Source: Alteromonas sp. C1M14 (GTDB lineage: Bacteria > Pseudomonadota > Gammaproteobacteria > Enterobacterales > Alteromonadaceae). Taken from it: a DNA stretch of 64,000 bases. Below the pieces are notes generated by a model that was not told the origin of the DNA, did no database searches, and saw only the letters and a list, made by a program, of their open reading frames with translations. The first letter of the stretch is position 1, and every line of letters starts with the position of its first letter. Positions 56,805-64,000 of this stretch are shown here, one piece after another. The stretch covers positions 372,001-436,000 of the forward strand of contig NZ_JAHKQF010000015.1 of assembly GCF_018860965.1 (NCBI RefSeq). Reading direction: 5' to 3'. A program made the position numbers and the translations under genes.

Positions 56805-58013
56805 ATGGCTAAAACTGCAGAAATATTTCTCTGGCAAGGCAAAGACAGAAAGGGAAGCAATAAGAAAGGCGAAATTTCCGCAGCTAATTTAGTAGAAGCG
56901 AAAAACCTTTTACGTCGTCAAGGCATATCAGCCCAAAAAGTAAAAAAACAACCTAAATCTATTTTTGGTAACGGTAAAAAAATAAATGCGAAAGACATTT
57001 CTGTAATATCTCGACAAATTGCTACCATGTTAACTGCAGGCGTCACACTGATTCAGTCATTAGAAATGATTGCCCAAGGCCACGATAAACCGGCCATGCG
57101 CAAATTATTAAGCCAAATTACCGACGAAGTTAAAGCCGGTAACCCCCTATCGACTGCGTTACGCAAGCACCCCTTGTATTTTGAAGATTTATATTGCGAT
57201 CTGGTAAAAACCGGTGAACAATCCGGCGCGCTAGAAACCATTTATGACCGCATTGCCACCTATAAAGAAAAAGCCGAAGCGTTAAAATCGAAAATTAAAA
57301 AGGCCATGTTTTACCCAATTGCGGTTGTCGTAGTGGCCTTTATTGTCACCACCATCTTACTGGTATTTGTGGTACCCCAATTTGAAGAGATCTTCTCTAG
57401 CTTTGGCGCAGAACTCCCCGCTTTCACTCAAATGGTATTAGGTATCTCCCGCTTTGTGCAGGACTACGGCATTTTTATCGCCATAATTATGGCGGCTGCA
57501 GCCTTTTTATTCGTTCGCGCTCACCGAAAATCCCCCAAACTGCGAGATAACGTCGACAAATTAATTCTAAAAACGCCAGTAGTCGGGGCCATATTAAAAA
57601 AAGCAGCGGTGGCCCGGTTTGCTCGTACCTTATCTACCACCTTTGCTGCCGGTGTGCCCTTAATTGGGGCATTGGATTCTGCTGCCGGCGCCTCGGGCAA
57701 TGCGGTATACCGCGATGCCATACAATTTATTAAAAAGGAAGTGGCCGGCGGCCTACAAATGAATACCGCCATGCGGGCCACCAATGTGTTCCCCGATATG
57801 GTCACCCAAATGGTGGCCATTGGGGAAGAATCTGGCGCGGTGGATGAAATGCTATCGAAAATTGCCACCATTTATGAAGCCGAAGTGGATGACATGGTAG
57901 ATGGCCTTACCAGCCTGCTAGAGCCCATTATTATGGCGGTTCTTGGAGTTATTATAGGAGGGTTGATCATTGCCATGTACCTGCCAATTTTTGATATGGG
58001 TAATGTGGTATAG
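56805..58013 (+). CDS. pilC: Type IV pilus inner-membrane platform protein PilC
   Basis: A 402-residue platform protein with two T2SSF domains. The first (about residues 65-190) reads ISVISRQIATMLTAGVTLIQ through DLVKTGEQSGALETIYDRIA; the second (about 270-390) reads AVARFARTLSTTFAAGVPLI through MVAIGEESGAVDEMLSKIA. Membrane helices are at about 170-190, 220-240 and the C-terminus (PIIMAVLGVIIGGLIIAMYL). The start has GAGG upstream. It should work with PilB and PilT; neither is in this window. It is followed by an unusual insert before pilD. Confidence 0.94.
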   Translation: MAKTAEIFLWQGKDRKGSNKKGEISAANLVEAKNLLRRQGISAQKVKKQPKSIFGNGKKINAKDISVISRQIATMLTAGVTLIQSLEMIAQGHDKPAMRKLLSQITDEVKAGNPLSTALRKHPLYFEDLYCDLVKTGEQSGALETIYDRIATYKEKAEALKSKIKKAMFYPIAVVVVAFIVTTILLVFVVPQFEEIFSSFGAELPAFTQMVLGISRFVQDYGIFIAIIMAAAAFLFVRAHRKSPKLRDNVDKLILKTPVVGAILKKAAVARFARTLSTTFAAGVPLIGALDSAAGASGNAVYRDAIQFIKKEVAGGLQMNTAMRATNVFPDMVTQMVAIGEESGAVDEMLSKIATIYEAEVDDMVDGLTSLLEPIIMAVLGVIIGGLIIAMYLPIFDMGNVV

Positions 58014-58070
58014 TTACCAAAGCAAAATTATATACGTTTCATTCTTACTTACAAAAAACATTCCAACCCT

Positions 58071-58358
58071 CTTATCTACGGGGGTTGGAAAACCAACCAT
58101 AAAACCTTTGAAATACTCAGTAAATTTGAAAGAAAATTGCCGGAATCAAAGCTTTTCCGTTGGGACTTTTTTCTGGAAAGGCTAGAACCTAGTAAAGCAA
58201 CACTTTGACGCAACGAAGACTTTAGAAATGAATTTGAGAGAGTCAAGAAGCTAGTAAAAGATTACAAGAACAAAAACATCGATTACTCACTGGAACGCTC
58301 ACTTGAGAGTAAGAAAGATAGCCGAATCAAAGGGGAAGTGGACAATCTGAAAAGGTAG
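58071..58358 (+). pseudogene. Decayed coding fragment downstream of pilC
   Basis: One frame reads LIYGGWKTNHKTFEILSKFE then RKLPESKLFRWDFFLERLEP, meets TGA at 58206, and continues in the same frame as RNEDFRNEFERVKKLVKDYK through KGEVDNLKR to TAG. Its composition is protein-like on both sides of the stop, and no start codon is visible. I do not recognise the family. It is probably the 3' remnant of a gene brought in together with the unusual neighbours. The following 58359-58555 has no further gene. Confidence 0.4.
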
Positions 58359-58555
58359 CAACCACTAAATCGCCTCTTTTCATTGTATAAAGACTATATT
58401 GTAGCATTACTGCTCTTCTTGCATTTGTCGCGTCATCCAACATTCCGGTGAAAGTCTCAGGTACATTGACATCTATTATTTTCGCAAATACTGTGCTAGA
58501 AAAAAAACTAAAAACACAGCTATAATCCGCTTAAAAAATCCATTTTCTGTTATCC

Positions 58556-59434
58556 TTATTTACATATTATGTATTTATCACCCCAAGATGTACTTATTGA
58601 ATCAGGTATTTTTAAAGCAACTTTTTCACCTTTCCCTAATTCTGCACGCTCTACTTTCCATTGGTCATAAATTTCAGTGTATTCCCTTTCAACATCAGAA
58701 GTTTCGAGAAATTCAAAATCATCGTTTAGCTGTTCCATTTCCAATGAGTAAAAATTACTAATGACAGGCGAAACCGAAATAAAAAGACGACGATATAAGT
58801 ATTTTTTTCTTAATAACTCCAGCTTCTCATCGTCAGTTAATCTTGAACTGTTAATTTCGGTGTCGTATGTAGAGCCAAGCTCTAATAGAGCAATAGAGAA
58901 CTCTCTGAGTCCCGCTTGCCAGAGATACTTTCTTGCTTCCAATAATGTTTTTTTGTCTAATGGCTGTGCTTTTCCAATTTGGCGGGAGTTATTCAACGCT
59001 GGATTCGTATTAATTGTACGATGTGAAGACCAATGCTTATTCATTCCGAGAACATATAGCGCATCTTGGTTACCAGAATCTGCTTCCAATAGTAATTCTT
59101 CTTCACTCAATTCTATTAGATAGTCATCAACCGAGTTTGGAGAAAGGTTGTTTTCAAGTATGAATTCATTTACAGCATTTACCTCTTCATTTTCTAAGAA
59201 TTCAGCTAATGTCAGACAATCACTTCTCTGCGAGGTTTCAGGCACGCTTAACACTTTCTGGCTCTGTTCTGCATCTACGTATTCTGATTTTCTATCAACA
59301 AGAACTGCCTGACCTTTGCTACCTTCGCTAATCAATGATGTATTAGGGAAGGATTCTCCCGTATTTTCATTCTTGGTGAATAAAAATGTGATAATAAATA
59401 ATGCTACTACCACTGTAACTACTATTATTTTCAA
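58556..59434 (-). CDS. Hypothetical membrane-anchored protein within the pil cluster
   Basis: A 292-residue protein of unknown family. The N-terminal helix (IIVVTVVVALFIITFLF) is a signal anchor, so the rest should face the periplasm. The body is acidic and helical, and a stretch with Sel1/TPR-like character (LLLEADSGNQDALYVLGMNK, ARKYLWQAGLREFSIALLEL) suggests a protein-interaction repeat. Three Cys are present. Its orientation opposes the pil genes around it, and its DNA is more AT-rich than they are, which fits acquisition. A pilin-linked or envelope accessory role is possible but not shown. Confidence 0.6.
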   Translation of the reverse strand: MKIIVVTVVVALFIITFLFTKNENTGESFPNTSLISEGSKGQAVLVDRKSEYVDAEQSQKVLSVPETSQRSDCLTLAEFLENEEVNAVNEFILENNLSPNSVDDYLIELSEEELLLEADSGNQDALYVLGMNKHWSSHRTINTNPALNNSRQIGKAQPLDKKTLLEARKYLWQAGLREFSIALLELGSTYDTEINSSRLTDDEKLELLRKKYLYRRLFISVSPVISNFYSLEMEQLNDDFEFLETSDVEREYTEIYDQWKVERAELGKGEKVALKIPDSISTSWGDKYIICK

Positions 59435-59540
59435 TATTTCTGTCCATACGGTAAAGTAGTGGCATTATAAGTTTTGCCACCTGATTTAAGCCGCTATTAT
59501 AGTAGCATAATGAATCGACCAGACTTTACTAGACTGAATT

Positions 59541-59756
59541 ATGATAGCAATAACGCAAGATATTATAGATTCCTTTTTACGGTCAAATACTAAGTTGCCT
59601 GATTGGTCATTCTTTACATACAAGGGAGTAGAGATCATTGATTTCTTACCAGATGAATTCTCTATTGAATTGGTCAGTGGTGTTTTCATCAATTGTACAA
59701 ATATGATGGTACGTGACATATCGCTCTCTCATCATATGATTAATATTAAAGAGTAA
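59541..59756 (+). CDS. Small hypothetical protein
   Basis: A 71-residue reading frame starting at ATG (MIAITQDIIDSFLRSN, then WSFFTYKGVEIIDFLPDEFS). The composition looks protein-like, with mixed hydrophobic strands and charged turns, but no family is recognised and no clear ribosome-binding site precedes it. It is divergent from the membrane-anchored protein gene. It may be a real small gene or a fragment. Confidence 0.4.
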   Translation: MIAITQDIIDSFLRSNTKLPDWSFFTYKGVEIIDFLPDEFSIELVSGVFINCTNMMVRDISLSHHMINIKE

Positions 59757-59850
59757 GAATAACTGCCCCCTTATTAAAATTTCATTTTTAATCATGGGGA
59801 TTACACTGACAGGTTTCCAAAACGTTTCATTTTAGATAAATTTGGTGAAA

Positions 59851-60018
59851 ATGCTTGCAAAAGGCTGCTTTTATGAAACACTCAAAGTAACAAAGGGCAG
59901 AATTATGATAAGCAATACCATTTCAGATCAATACGTTAGATCCTCATATCATCATAATGAAACGCTTCCGATCCGAGCTAGTGTAGGGCAACGCCCCCTT
60001 ATACCCCTACCTTCATAA
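59851..60018 (+). CDS. Possible small ORF before pilD, doubtful
   Basis: A frame of 55 codons starts at an ATG behind GGTG. A shorter start at 59905 (MISNTISDQYVRSSYHHNET) has AAGGG eight bases upstream. The product is not recognised. It lies in the 350-bp space before pilD that otherwise holds only a short GGGC/GCCC hairpin (59987-59997). Confidence 0.2.
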   Translation: MLAKGCFYETLKVTKGRIMISNTISDQYVRSSYHHNETLPIRASVGQRPLIPLPS

Positions 60019-60110
60019 CAAAAATACTAATTTGCCATTGAGACAAACCGCTATTTCAGGCAGTCTTAGTAAGGTTAATCACCTAATTATAAGCAGTTAT
60101 ATAAGCACCT

Positions 60111-60998
60111 ATGGACGCCATATTCTCATTAATGCAGCACAGCCTGCCAACGTTTCTTATTACCGTTTTTATATTTAGTTTGCTGGTGGGCAGTTTTTTA
60201 AATGTGGTGATCTACCGCTTGCCCATTATGATGGAACGGGCTTGGCAAGCCGAATACCAAGGCTATTTTCATAGCGACGATACCGCAGCGCCCTCTACAC
60301 CTTCGCCGCCCTTTAATTTAGTGAAACCCGATAGTACCTGCCCCCATTGCCAGCATAAAATTCGTGCCTGGGAAAATATTCCGGTGATCAGTTACCTATT
60401 TTTAGGTGGCAAATGCGCAAACTGCAAAGCGCCCATATCCATTCGCTACCCCTTAGTAGAGCTATTCACCGCCCTGGTGGCTACCTTTACTGCCTGGCAC
60501 TTTGGTGCCACTAGCCAAGGTGTATGGGCAGTGTTGATCGTATTTATACTGATCGCATTATTATTTATTGATCTAGATAAAATGCTGTTGCCCGACCAGC
60601 TTACCCTACCGTTACTGTGGATAGGTCTACTGTTAAGTACCCAATCGGTATTTGTAAACCCAGTAGATGCCATTATTGGTGCCGCAGCCGGTTACCTAAG
60701 TTTATGGAGCGTGTATTGGGCCTTTAAGCTACTTACTGGTAAGGAAGGCATGGGCTATGGTGATTTTAAACTCCTTGCCGCCTTAGGGGCCTTTACCGGT
60801 TGGCAAGGCTTACCCATTATCATATTGCTATCGTCGGTGGTTGGCGCTTTTGTGGGTATTGTTATTATGATCACCCAGCGCAAAGACCAATCGGTTGCCA
60901 TTCCTTTTGGCCCGTATTTGGCCGTGGCCGGTTATTTAACCCTATTGTATAAAACCCCCATTACCGAGATGTACCTAGCGTGGGTGCTAGGTTCATGA
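60111..60998 (+). CDS. pilD: Prepilin peptidase / N-methyltransferase PilD
   Basis: A 295-residue inner-membrane aspartic protease that cleaves and N-methylates prepilins such as PilA here. The cytoplasmic zinc-binding cysteines are in CPHCQHKIRAWENIPVISYL and CANCKAPISIRYP. The catalytic Asp residues are in FIDLDKMLLPDQ and GMGYGDFKLLAALGAF (the GxGD motif). About eight membrane helices are present. Its stop overlaps the coaE start (ATGA). It is probably needed also for type II secretion pseudopilins. Confidence 0.95.
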   Translation: MDAIFSLMQHSLPTFLITVFIFSLLVGSFLNVVIYRLPIMMERAWQAEYQGYFHSDDTAAPSTPSPPFNLVKPDSTCPHCQHKIRAWENIPVISYLFLGGKCANCKAPISIRYPLVELFTALVATFTAWHFGATSQGVWAVLIVFILIALLFIDLDKMLLPDQLTLPLLWIGLLLSTQSVFVNPVDAIIGAAAGYLSLWSVYWAFKLLTGKEGMGYGDFKLLAALGAFTGWQGLPIIILLSSVVGAFVGIVIMITQRKDQSVAIPFGPYLAVAGYLTLLYKTPITEMYLAWVLGS

Positions 60999-61600
60999 GC
61001 ACCGCTTTTGTTGTGGGTTTAACCGGCGGCATTGGCAGCGGTAAATCCGCCGTTAGCGATCTCTTTGCTAAATTAGGCATTGATGTGGTGGATGCCGATA
61101 TTGTTGCCCGTGAGGTTGTCGCCCCAGGACGGCCTGCTTTAAATCGTATTGTTCGCCGTTTTGGTAGCGATATTGTTAACAACGATGGCCACCTAAACCG
61201 CGCCAAGCTACGCCAAATTGTATTTGATAGCGCCGAGCACAAACAATGGCTAAACGATTTGCTTCATCCGGCGATTCGACAAGCCATGGGGGCGCAACTT
61301 GCCCAATCCACTACCCCCTATGTGATCTTCTCGGTACCGCTGCTGATTGAAAATAAGCTAGATACAATGACAAACCGTGTTTTAGTGGTAGATTGTGATG
61401 AGCGCACACAGCTAACCCGAGCATTAGCAAGAGACGGCAGTAACGAAACCACCATCCGCGCGATTATGGCAAGCCAAGCTACCCGAGCAGAACGCCTAGC
61501 GAAGGCAGATGATGTAATAGACAACAACGGTAGCTTGTCGTCCTTACCGGCGAAGGTTGAACAACTGCATCAACAGTATTTAAGGCTTTCTGCCGACTAA
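60995..61600 (+). CDS. coaE: Dephospho-CoA kinase
   Basis: A 201-residue enzyme for the last step of coenzyme A synthesis. The P-loop is GLTGGIGSGKSAV (about residues 8-20), followed by DVVDADIVAREVV with the catalytic Asp and the LLHPAIRQ and SVPLLIEN segments. The start overlaps the pilD stop by four bases. The order pilD-coaE-zapD-yacG is conserved in gammaproteobacteria. Confidence 0.96.
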   Translation: MSTAFVVGLTGGIGSGKSAVSDLFAKLGIDVVDADIVAREVVAPGRPALNRIVRRFGSDIVNNDGHLNRAKLRQIVFDSAEHKQWLNDLLHPAIRQAMGAQLAQSTTPYVIFSVPLLIENKLDTMTNRVLVVDCDERTQLTRALARDGSNETTIRAIMASQATRAERLAKADDVIDNNGSLSSLPAKVEQLHQQYLRLSAD

Positions 61601-61700
61601 AACCGTCTCTCACCGTCTCGGCGGCGTCAAATTTACGCCAAGGGTTGATATTTTGACGCTTTTGCGTTGTAGTGCTATGCGATACAACAGAGAGGGCTTC

Positions 61701-62453
61701 ATGACCACCACAACTTTTGAATTTCCACTGAAAGAAAAGGTGCGAAATTATTTGCGTATAGAACATTTGCTCGGGCAATTGAAAACCGGTGCGTCAACCC
61801 ACAATACCGCGTTACAAGTGTACTTTTTCGAGCAACTGTTTACCCTTATGGACCTGTTAGAGCGTCTTGATCTGCGCTCGGATCTATTGAAAGATCTCGA
61901 TGCCCATGAAAAAAACCTGGTTTTGTGGTCCAGCTATCCAAACATTGATAAACAAGCTTTAGATCAAACCTTACAGTCCATTGTCGCCCTTAGAGGCAAT
62001 ATCAAAGCCGAACGAAAATTTGGTACTGCCCTTAGAGAAGATCTTTTTTTATCGGCTATTCGTCAGCGTTTTTCTATTCCCGGTGGCGTATGCAGTTTTG
62101 ATCTACCTAACCTTCACTATTGGCTTAGCAGCAGCGCACAAAGCCAACAGCAAGACATGGCCCGTTGGCGAAAATCCTTAGTCTCTTTGGAAGATGCTGT
62201 GGCTATCTTGTTGTCTTTTCTGCGTGAAAAATCGGCCTTTGATACCGTCGAAGCAGAAAACGGCTTTTACCAAGGTGTAGCAGATGATAAAAATGAACTC
62301 ATTCGCGTAAAATGCGATACCAGTGAAGGCTTTTATCCCACGTTAAGTGGAAATAAGTACCGCTATTCTATCCGTTTTATGTGGTTTGAGGCCTCGTCAG
62401 GTCAGTCTCCGTCGGTGGAAAAGCCGGTGACATTTACCCTAGCGGCCTGCTAA
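61701..62453 (+). CDS. zapD: Cell division protein ZapD
   Basis: A 250-residue FtsZ-associated protein (formerly YacF). The N-terminus [19 protein letters not shown] and the blocks [20 protein letters not shown] and [17 protein letters not shown] are typical. It cross-links FtsZ filaments in the Z ring. GAGAGGG lies before the ATG; an upstream in-frame start was not used. It ends two bases before the yacG start. Confidence 0.94.
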   Translation: MTTTTFEFPLKEKVRNYLRIEHLLGQLKTGASTHNTALQVYFFEQLFTLMDLLERLDLRSDLLKDLDAHEKNLVLWSSYPNIDKQALDQTLQSIVALRGNIKAERKFGTALREDLFLSAIRQRFSIPGGVCSFDLPNLHYWLSSSAQSQQQDMARWRKSLVSLEDAVAILLSFLREKSAFDTVEAENGFYQGVADDKNELIRVKCDTSEGFYPTLSGNKYRYSIRFMWFEASSGQSPSVEKPVTFTLAAC

Positions 62454-62455
62454 AC

Positions 62456-62719
62456 TTGCCGCAAAGCGTTTCTGACAAAGTAATTGATGTGAAAGTAAAC
62501 TGTCCCATTTGTAACACCTTAGTGGAATGGTCGTCGACCAGTCTGTTTCGCCCGTTTTGTTCAAAAAAATGTCAGCTTATTGATCTTGGCGAATGGGCAG
62601 CAGAAGACCGGGCCATTCCCGCTACGAAACAATCCCCTGATACGCCAGAAAACATGCCCGATATTGAAGATATAGAAGCCATGTTAAGCCAGCAACAGGA
62701 CGACTTTTTTAAACACTGA
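62456..62719 (+). CDS. yacG: DNA gyrase inhibitor / zinc-binding protein YacG
   Basis: A small zinc protein of up to 87 residues. The four ligands are in [12 protein letters not shown] and [17 protein letters not shown], the standard YacG arrangement. YacG binds GyrB and inhibits gyrase in E. coli. No ATG precedes the cysteines: translation starts at the TTG at 62456 or at the GTG about 11 codons later that would give MKVNCPIC. The acidic tail is longer than the core fold needs. Confidence 0.92.
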   Translation: MPQSVSDKVIDVKVNCPICNTLVEWSSTSLFRPFCSKKCQLIDLGEWAAEDRAIPATKQSPDTPENMPDIEDIEAMLSQQQDDFFKH

Positions 62720-62779
62720 TCCTCGCCGGACACGTTTCTTCTTAGTGCCGGTTTCATTTTATTTAAAGGTGAGTGAAAT

Positions 62780-63649
62780 ATGCTCAATTCCATTGTATTG
62801 ACAGGTGGCGCCCATGGTAATGAAACCAGTGGCATTGAATTAATTCGACAATGGCAACTAAGCGGTATGCCAGCACGCTTTAACAACTTAAATGTACGTT
62901 GTGGCCTGGCAAACCCAAACGCCATTGACGCCAATGTGCGCTTTTTAGAAGAAGATCTTAACCGCCAATTTACTGTTGAGCGCCTCGCCAGTGATAACCT
63001 GGCAGCGGAAGCCGTATTAGCGAAACAACTCAATGAACTATACGGTCCTAAGGGCCCAGATTCTGCGACGGATTTTTTTATTGATGTGCACAACACCACC
63101 AGTGAAATGGGCGCAACCTTAATTATTTTGGAGCACGACGCGTTTAATATTGCCTTGGCCCGCTTTGTTAAAAATGCCATGCCAGAGGCAAATATCCTGA
63201 TAGAAGATGAAAAGACCTTTGCCTCCCATGGCTATCTTTGCACCCTCGGTAAAAAAGGGGTGATGATTGAGGTAGGCGGTCAACCTCAAGGGGTGCTTCG
63301 CGAAGACGTGTATTTGCTGACGCAAAAGATGGCCGAGGCCATTCTCGATTTTTGCTTAGCCTGGAATGAAAAACAGGATTTATCCACCTTGCCCCCTTGC
63401 GAGGCTTTTCGACTGGGAAGAGAAATTAGTTTTCCGTTAGATGACCATGGACAACGAAAAGCCATGATCCACCATCAACTGCAAGATAAAGATTTTATCG
63501 CCTTGGAACAAGGAGCACCGGCTTTTACTGGCTTTGATGGCACAATCTACCTATGGGAAGAAGACACCACCTACCCCCATTTTATCAATGAAGCCGCGTA
63601 CCATAAGCTAGATGTGGCCTTTGCCACTTCCCAGCGTATTACGCTATAA
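62780..63649 (+). CDS. Aspartoacylase-type zinc hydrolase (AspA/AstE family)
   Basis: A 289-residue zinc carboxypeptidase-like amidohydrolase. The zinc and substrate motifs are GGAHGNETSGIEL (residues 9-21, His and Glu ligands), FLEEDLNRQF (the DLNR motif), FFIDVHNTTSEMG (third ligand His) and KKGVMIEVGGQPQG with the catalytic Glu. It matches aspartoacylase (N-acetylaspartate deacylase) rather than succinylglutamate desuccinylase in these motifs and in its length. Its place between yacG and mutT is not standard. It has its own start region 60 bp after yacG and its own terminator. Confidence 0.82.
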   Translation: MLNSIVLTGGAHGNETSGIELIRQWQLSGMPARFNNLNVRCGLANPNAIDANVRFLEEDLNRQFTVERLASDNLAAEAVLAKQLNELYGPKGPDSATDFFIDVHNTTSEMGATLIILEHDAFNIALARFVKNAMPEANILIEDEKTFASHGYLCTLGKKGVMIEVGGQPQGVLREDVYLLTQKMAEAILDFCLAWNEKQDLSTLPPCEAFRLGREISFPLDDHGQRKAMIHHQLQDKDFIALEQGAPAFTGFDGTIYLWEEDTTYPHFINEAAYHKLDVAFATSQRITL

Positions 63650-63657
63650 ATACCCAT

Positions 63658-63694
63658 AAAAAAAACCAGGCGTACTAAACGTCTGGTTTTATTG
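63658..63694. terminator. Bidirectional terminator between the aspartoacylase gene and mutT
   Basis: AACCAGGCG-TACTAAA-CGTCTGGTT with an A run before it and a T-rich stretch after it serves both convergent genes. Confidence 0.75.
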
Positions 63695-63739
63695 TTTATC
63701 ACTAATGTTAGTGATGCTTATTCACGCTGCTTTGTTTTT

Positions 63740-64000
63740 TTAACCTTTCACCAATGCCTCGATAATTGCCACATTGGCGGCAGGAAAGCGGCTAGCATCA
63801 AGTGCGTTCAGCGCGCACCATTGGCCTGGTTGACCTTCTAACCCGGCGGGTTCACCAGTAAATTCAGATACCGTAAACACATGTAAGCACACGCGCTTAT
63901 CGCCGTAATCATGCTCGATGGTAATAAGGGGCTTGGCGGCAACAACCTGAATGCCCACTTCTTCTAGCAGCTCCCGAGCCAATGCCTCAAGGGCACTTTC
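63740..64000 (-). CDS. mutT: Nudix hydrolase MutT, 5' part beyond window
   Basis: The last 86 residues of a Nudix protein running off the window edge. The visible Nudix-box half reads ESALEALARELLEEVGI, fitting GX5EX7REUXEEXGU. The C-terminal part includes HDYGDKRVCLHVFTVSEFTG and GQPGQWCALNALDASRFPAA, as in 8-oxo-dGTP diphosphatase MutT, which sanitises the nucleotide pool. Proximity to yacG, zapD and coaE is the E. coli mutT context. Confidence 0.88.
   Translation of the reverse strand, partial: ESALEALARELLEEVGIQVVAAKPLITIEHDYGDKRVCLHVFTVSEFTGEPAGLEGQPGQWCALNALDASRFPAANVAIIEALVKG

Noticed and set aside
57970-58185. 71-codon frame overlapping the pilC end
   Set aside because: It begins inside pilC in another frame; the frame beside it gives the better protein-like reading, recorded as a decayed fragment.

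Overview
This window looks like a chromosomal segment of a marine gammaproteobacterium of the order Alteromonadales (Alteromonas/Paraglaciecola type). Most of the gene order is familiar from that group and from Escherichia coli: ygfB-pepP-ubiH-ubiI next to gcvTHP and the 6S RNA gene, fau-rpiA-serA, pdhR-aceE-aceF-lpd, ampE-nadC-pilA-pilC-pilD-coaE-zapD-yacG-mutT. This is inferred from gene content and order; no rRNA or other taxonomic marker is present. No tRNA, rRNA, CRISPR array or intact insertion sequence was seen.

Layout. (1) 1-5976, minus strand: a sigma-54 controlled catabolic operon with a PrpR-type activator, a TonB-dependent receptor, a CaiB/BaiF CoA-transferase and the first 15 codons of an HMG-CoA-lyase-like gene cut by the window edge. 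A well-spaced -24/-12 promoter and two identical palindromes 21 bp apart lie upstream. (2) 6011-8967: a VOC-family protein and a siderophore-type TonB receptor with a Fur-like box. (3) 9142-19534: an AT-rich defence island. It holds a small HTH protein plus an Mrr-type endonuclease, the dead 5' stub of a type I hsdM gene, a four-gene overlapping operon (MutL/MORC-like GHKL ATPase, Z1 helicase-like ATPase, PD-(D/E)XK protein, AIPR protein) and a convergent C5-cytosine methyltransferase. A 40-bp copy of the methyltransferase 3' end sits, inverted, directly behind the AIPR gene.

(4) 19718-29592: glycine cleavage genes gcvT-gcvH-gcvP, a divergent LysR gene, then ubiI, ubiH, pepP and ygfB (minus strand). 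(5) 29869-36394, plus strand: 6S RNA with its own promoter, ribokinase and nucleoside hydrolase, a GAF/histidine-kinase-like/receiver protein with a decayed ATPase domain overlapping fau, then rpiA and serA, the latter preceded by a MetJ-like box. (6) 36413-46058: two tandem DUF481 outer-membrane proteins, an HDOD protein, a DUF1289 protein, a SIMPL protein, an RND efflux pump with its adaptor and a divergent LysR regulator. (7) 46093-53384: the pyruvate dehydrogenase operon with a perfect PdhR-type box before pdhR.

(8) 53639-64000: ampE, a retropepsin-like protease where ampD is expected, nadC, a type IV pilus cluster without pilB and with an insertion of unrecognised and decayed genes between pilC and pilD, then coaE, zapD, yacG, an aspartoacylase-like gene and a truncated mutT. 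The most interesting parts are the defence island with its traces of module replacement, the sigma-54 operon, and the remodelled pilus and 6S RNA neighbourhoods.
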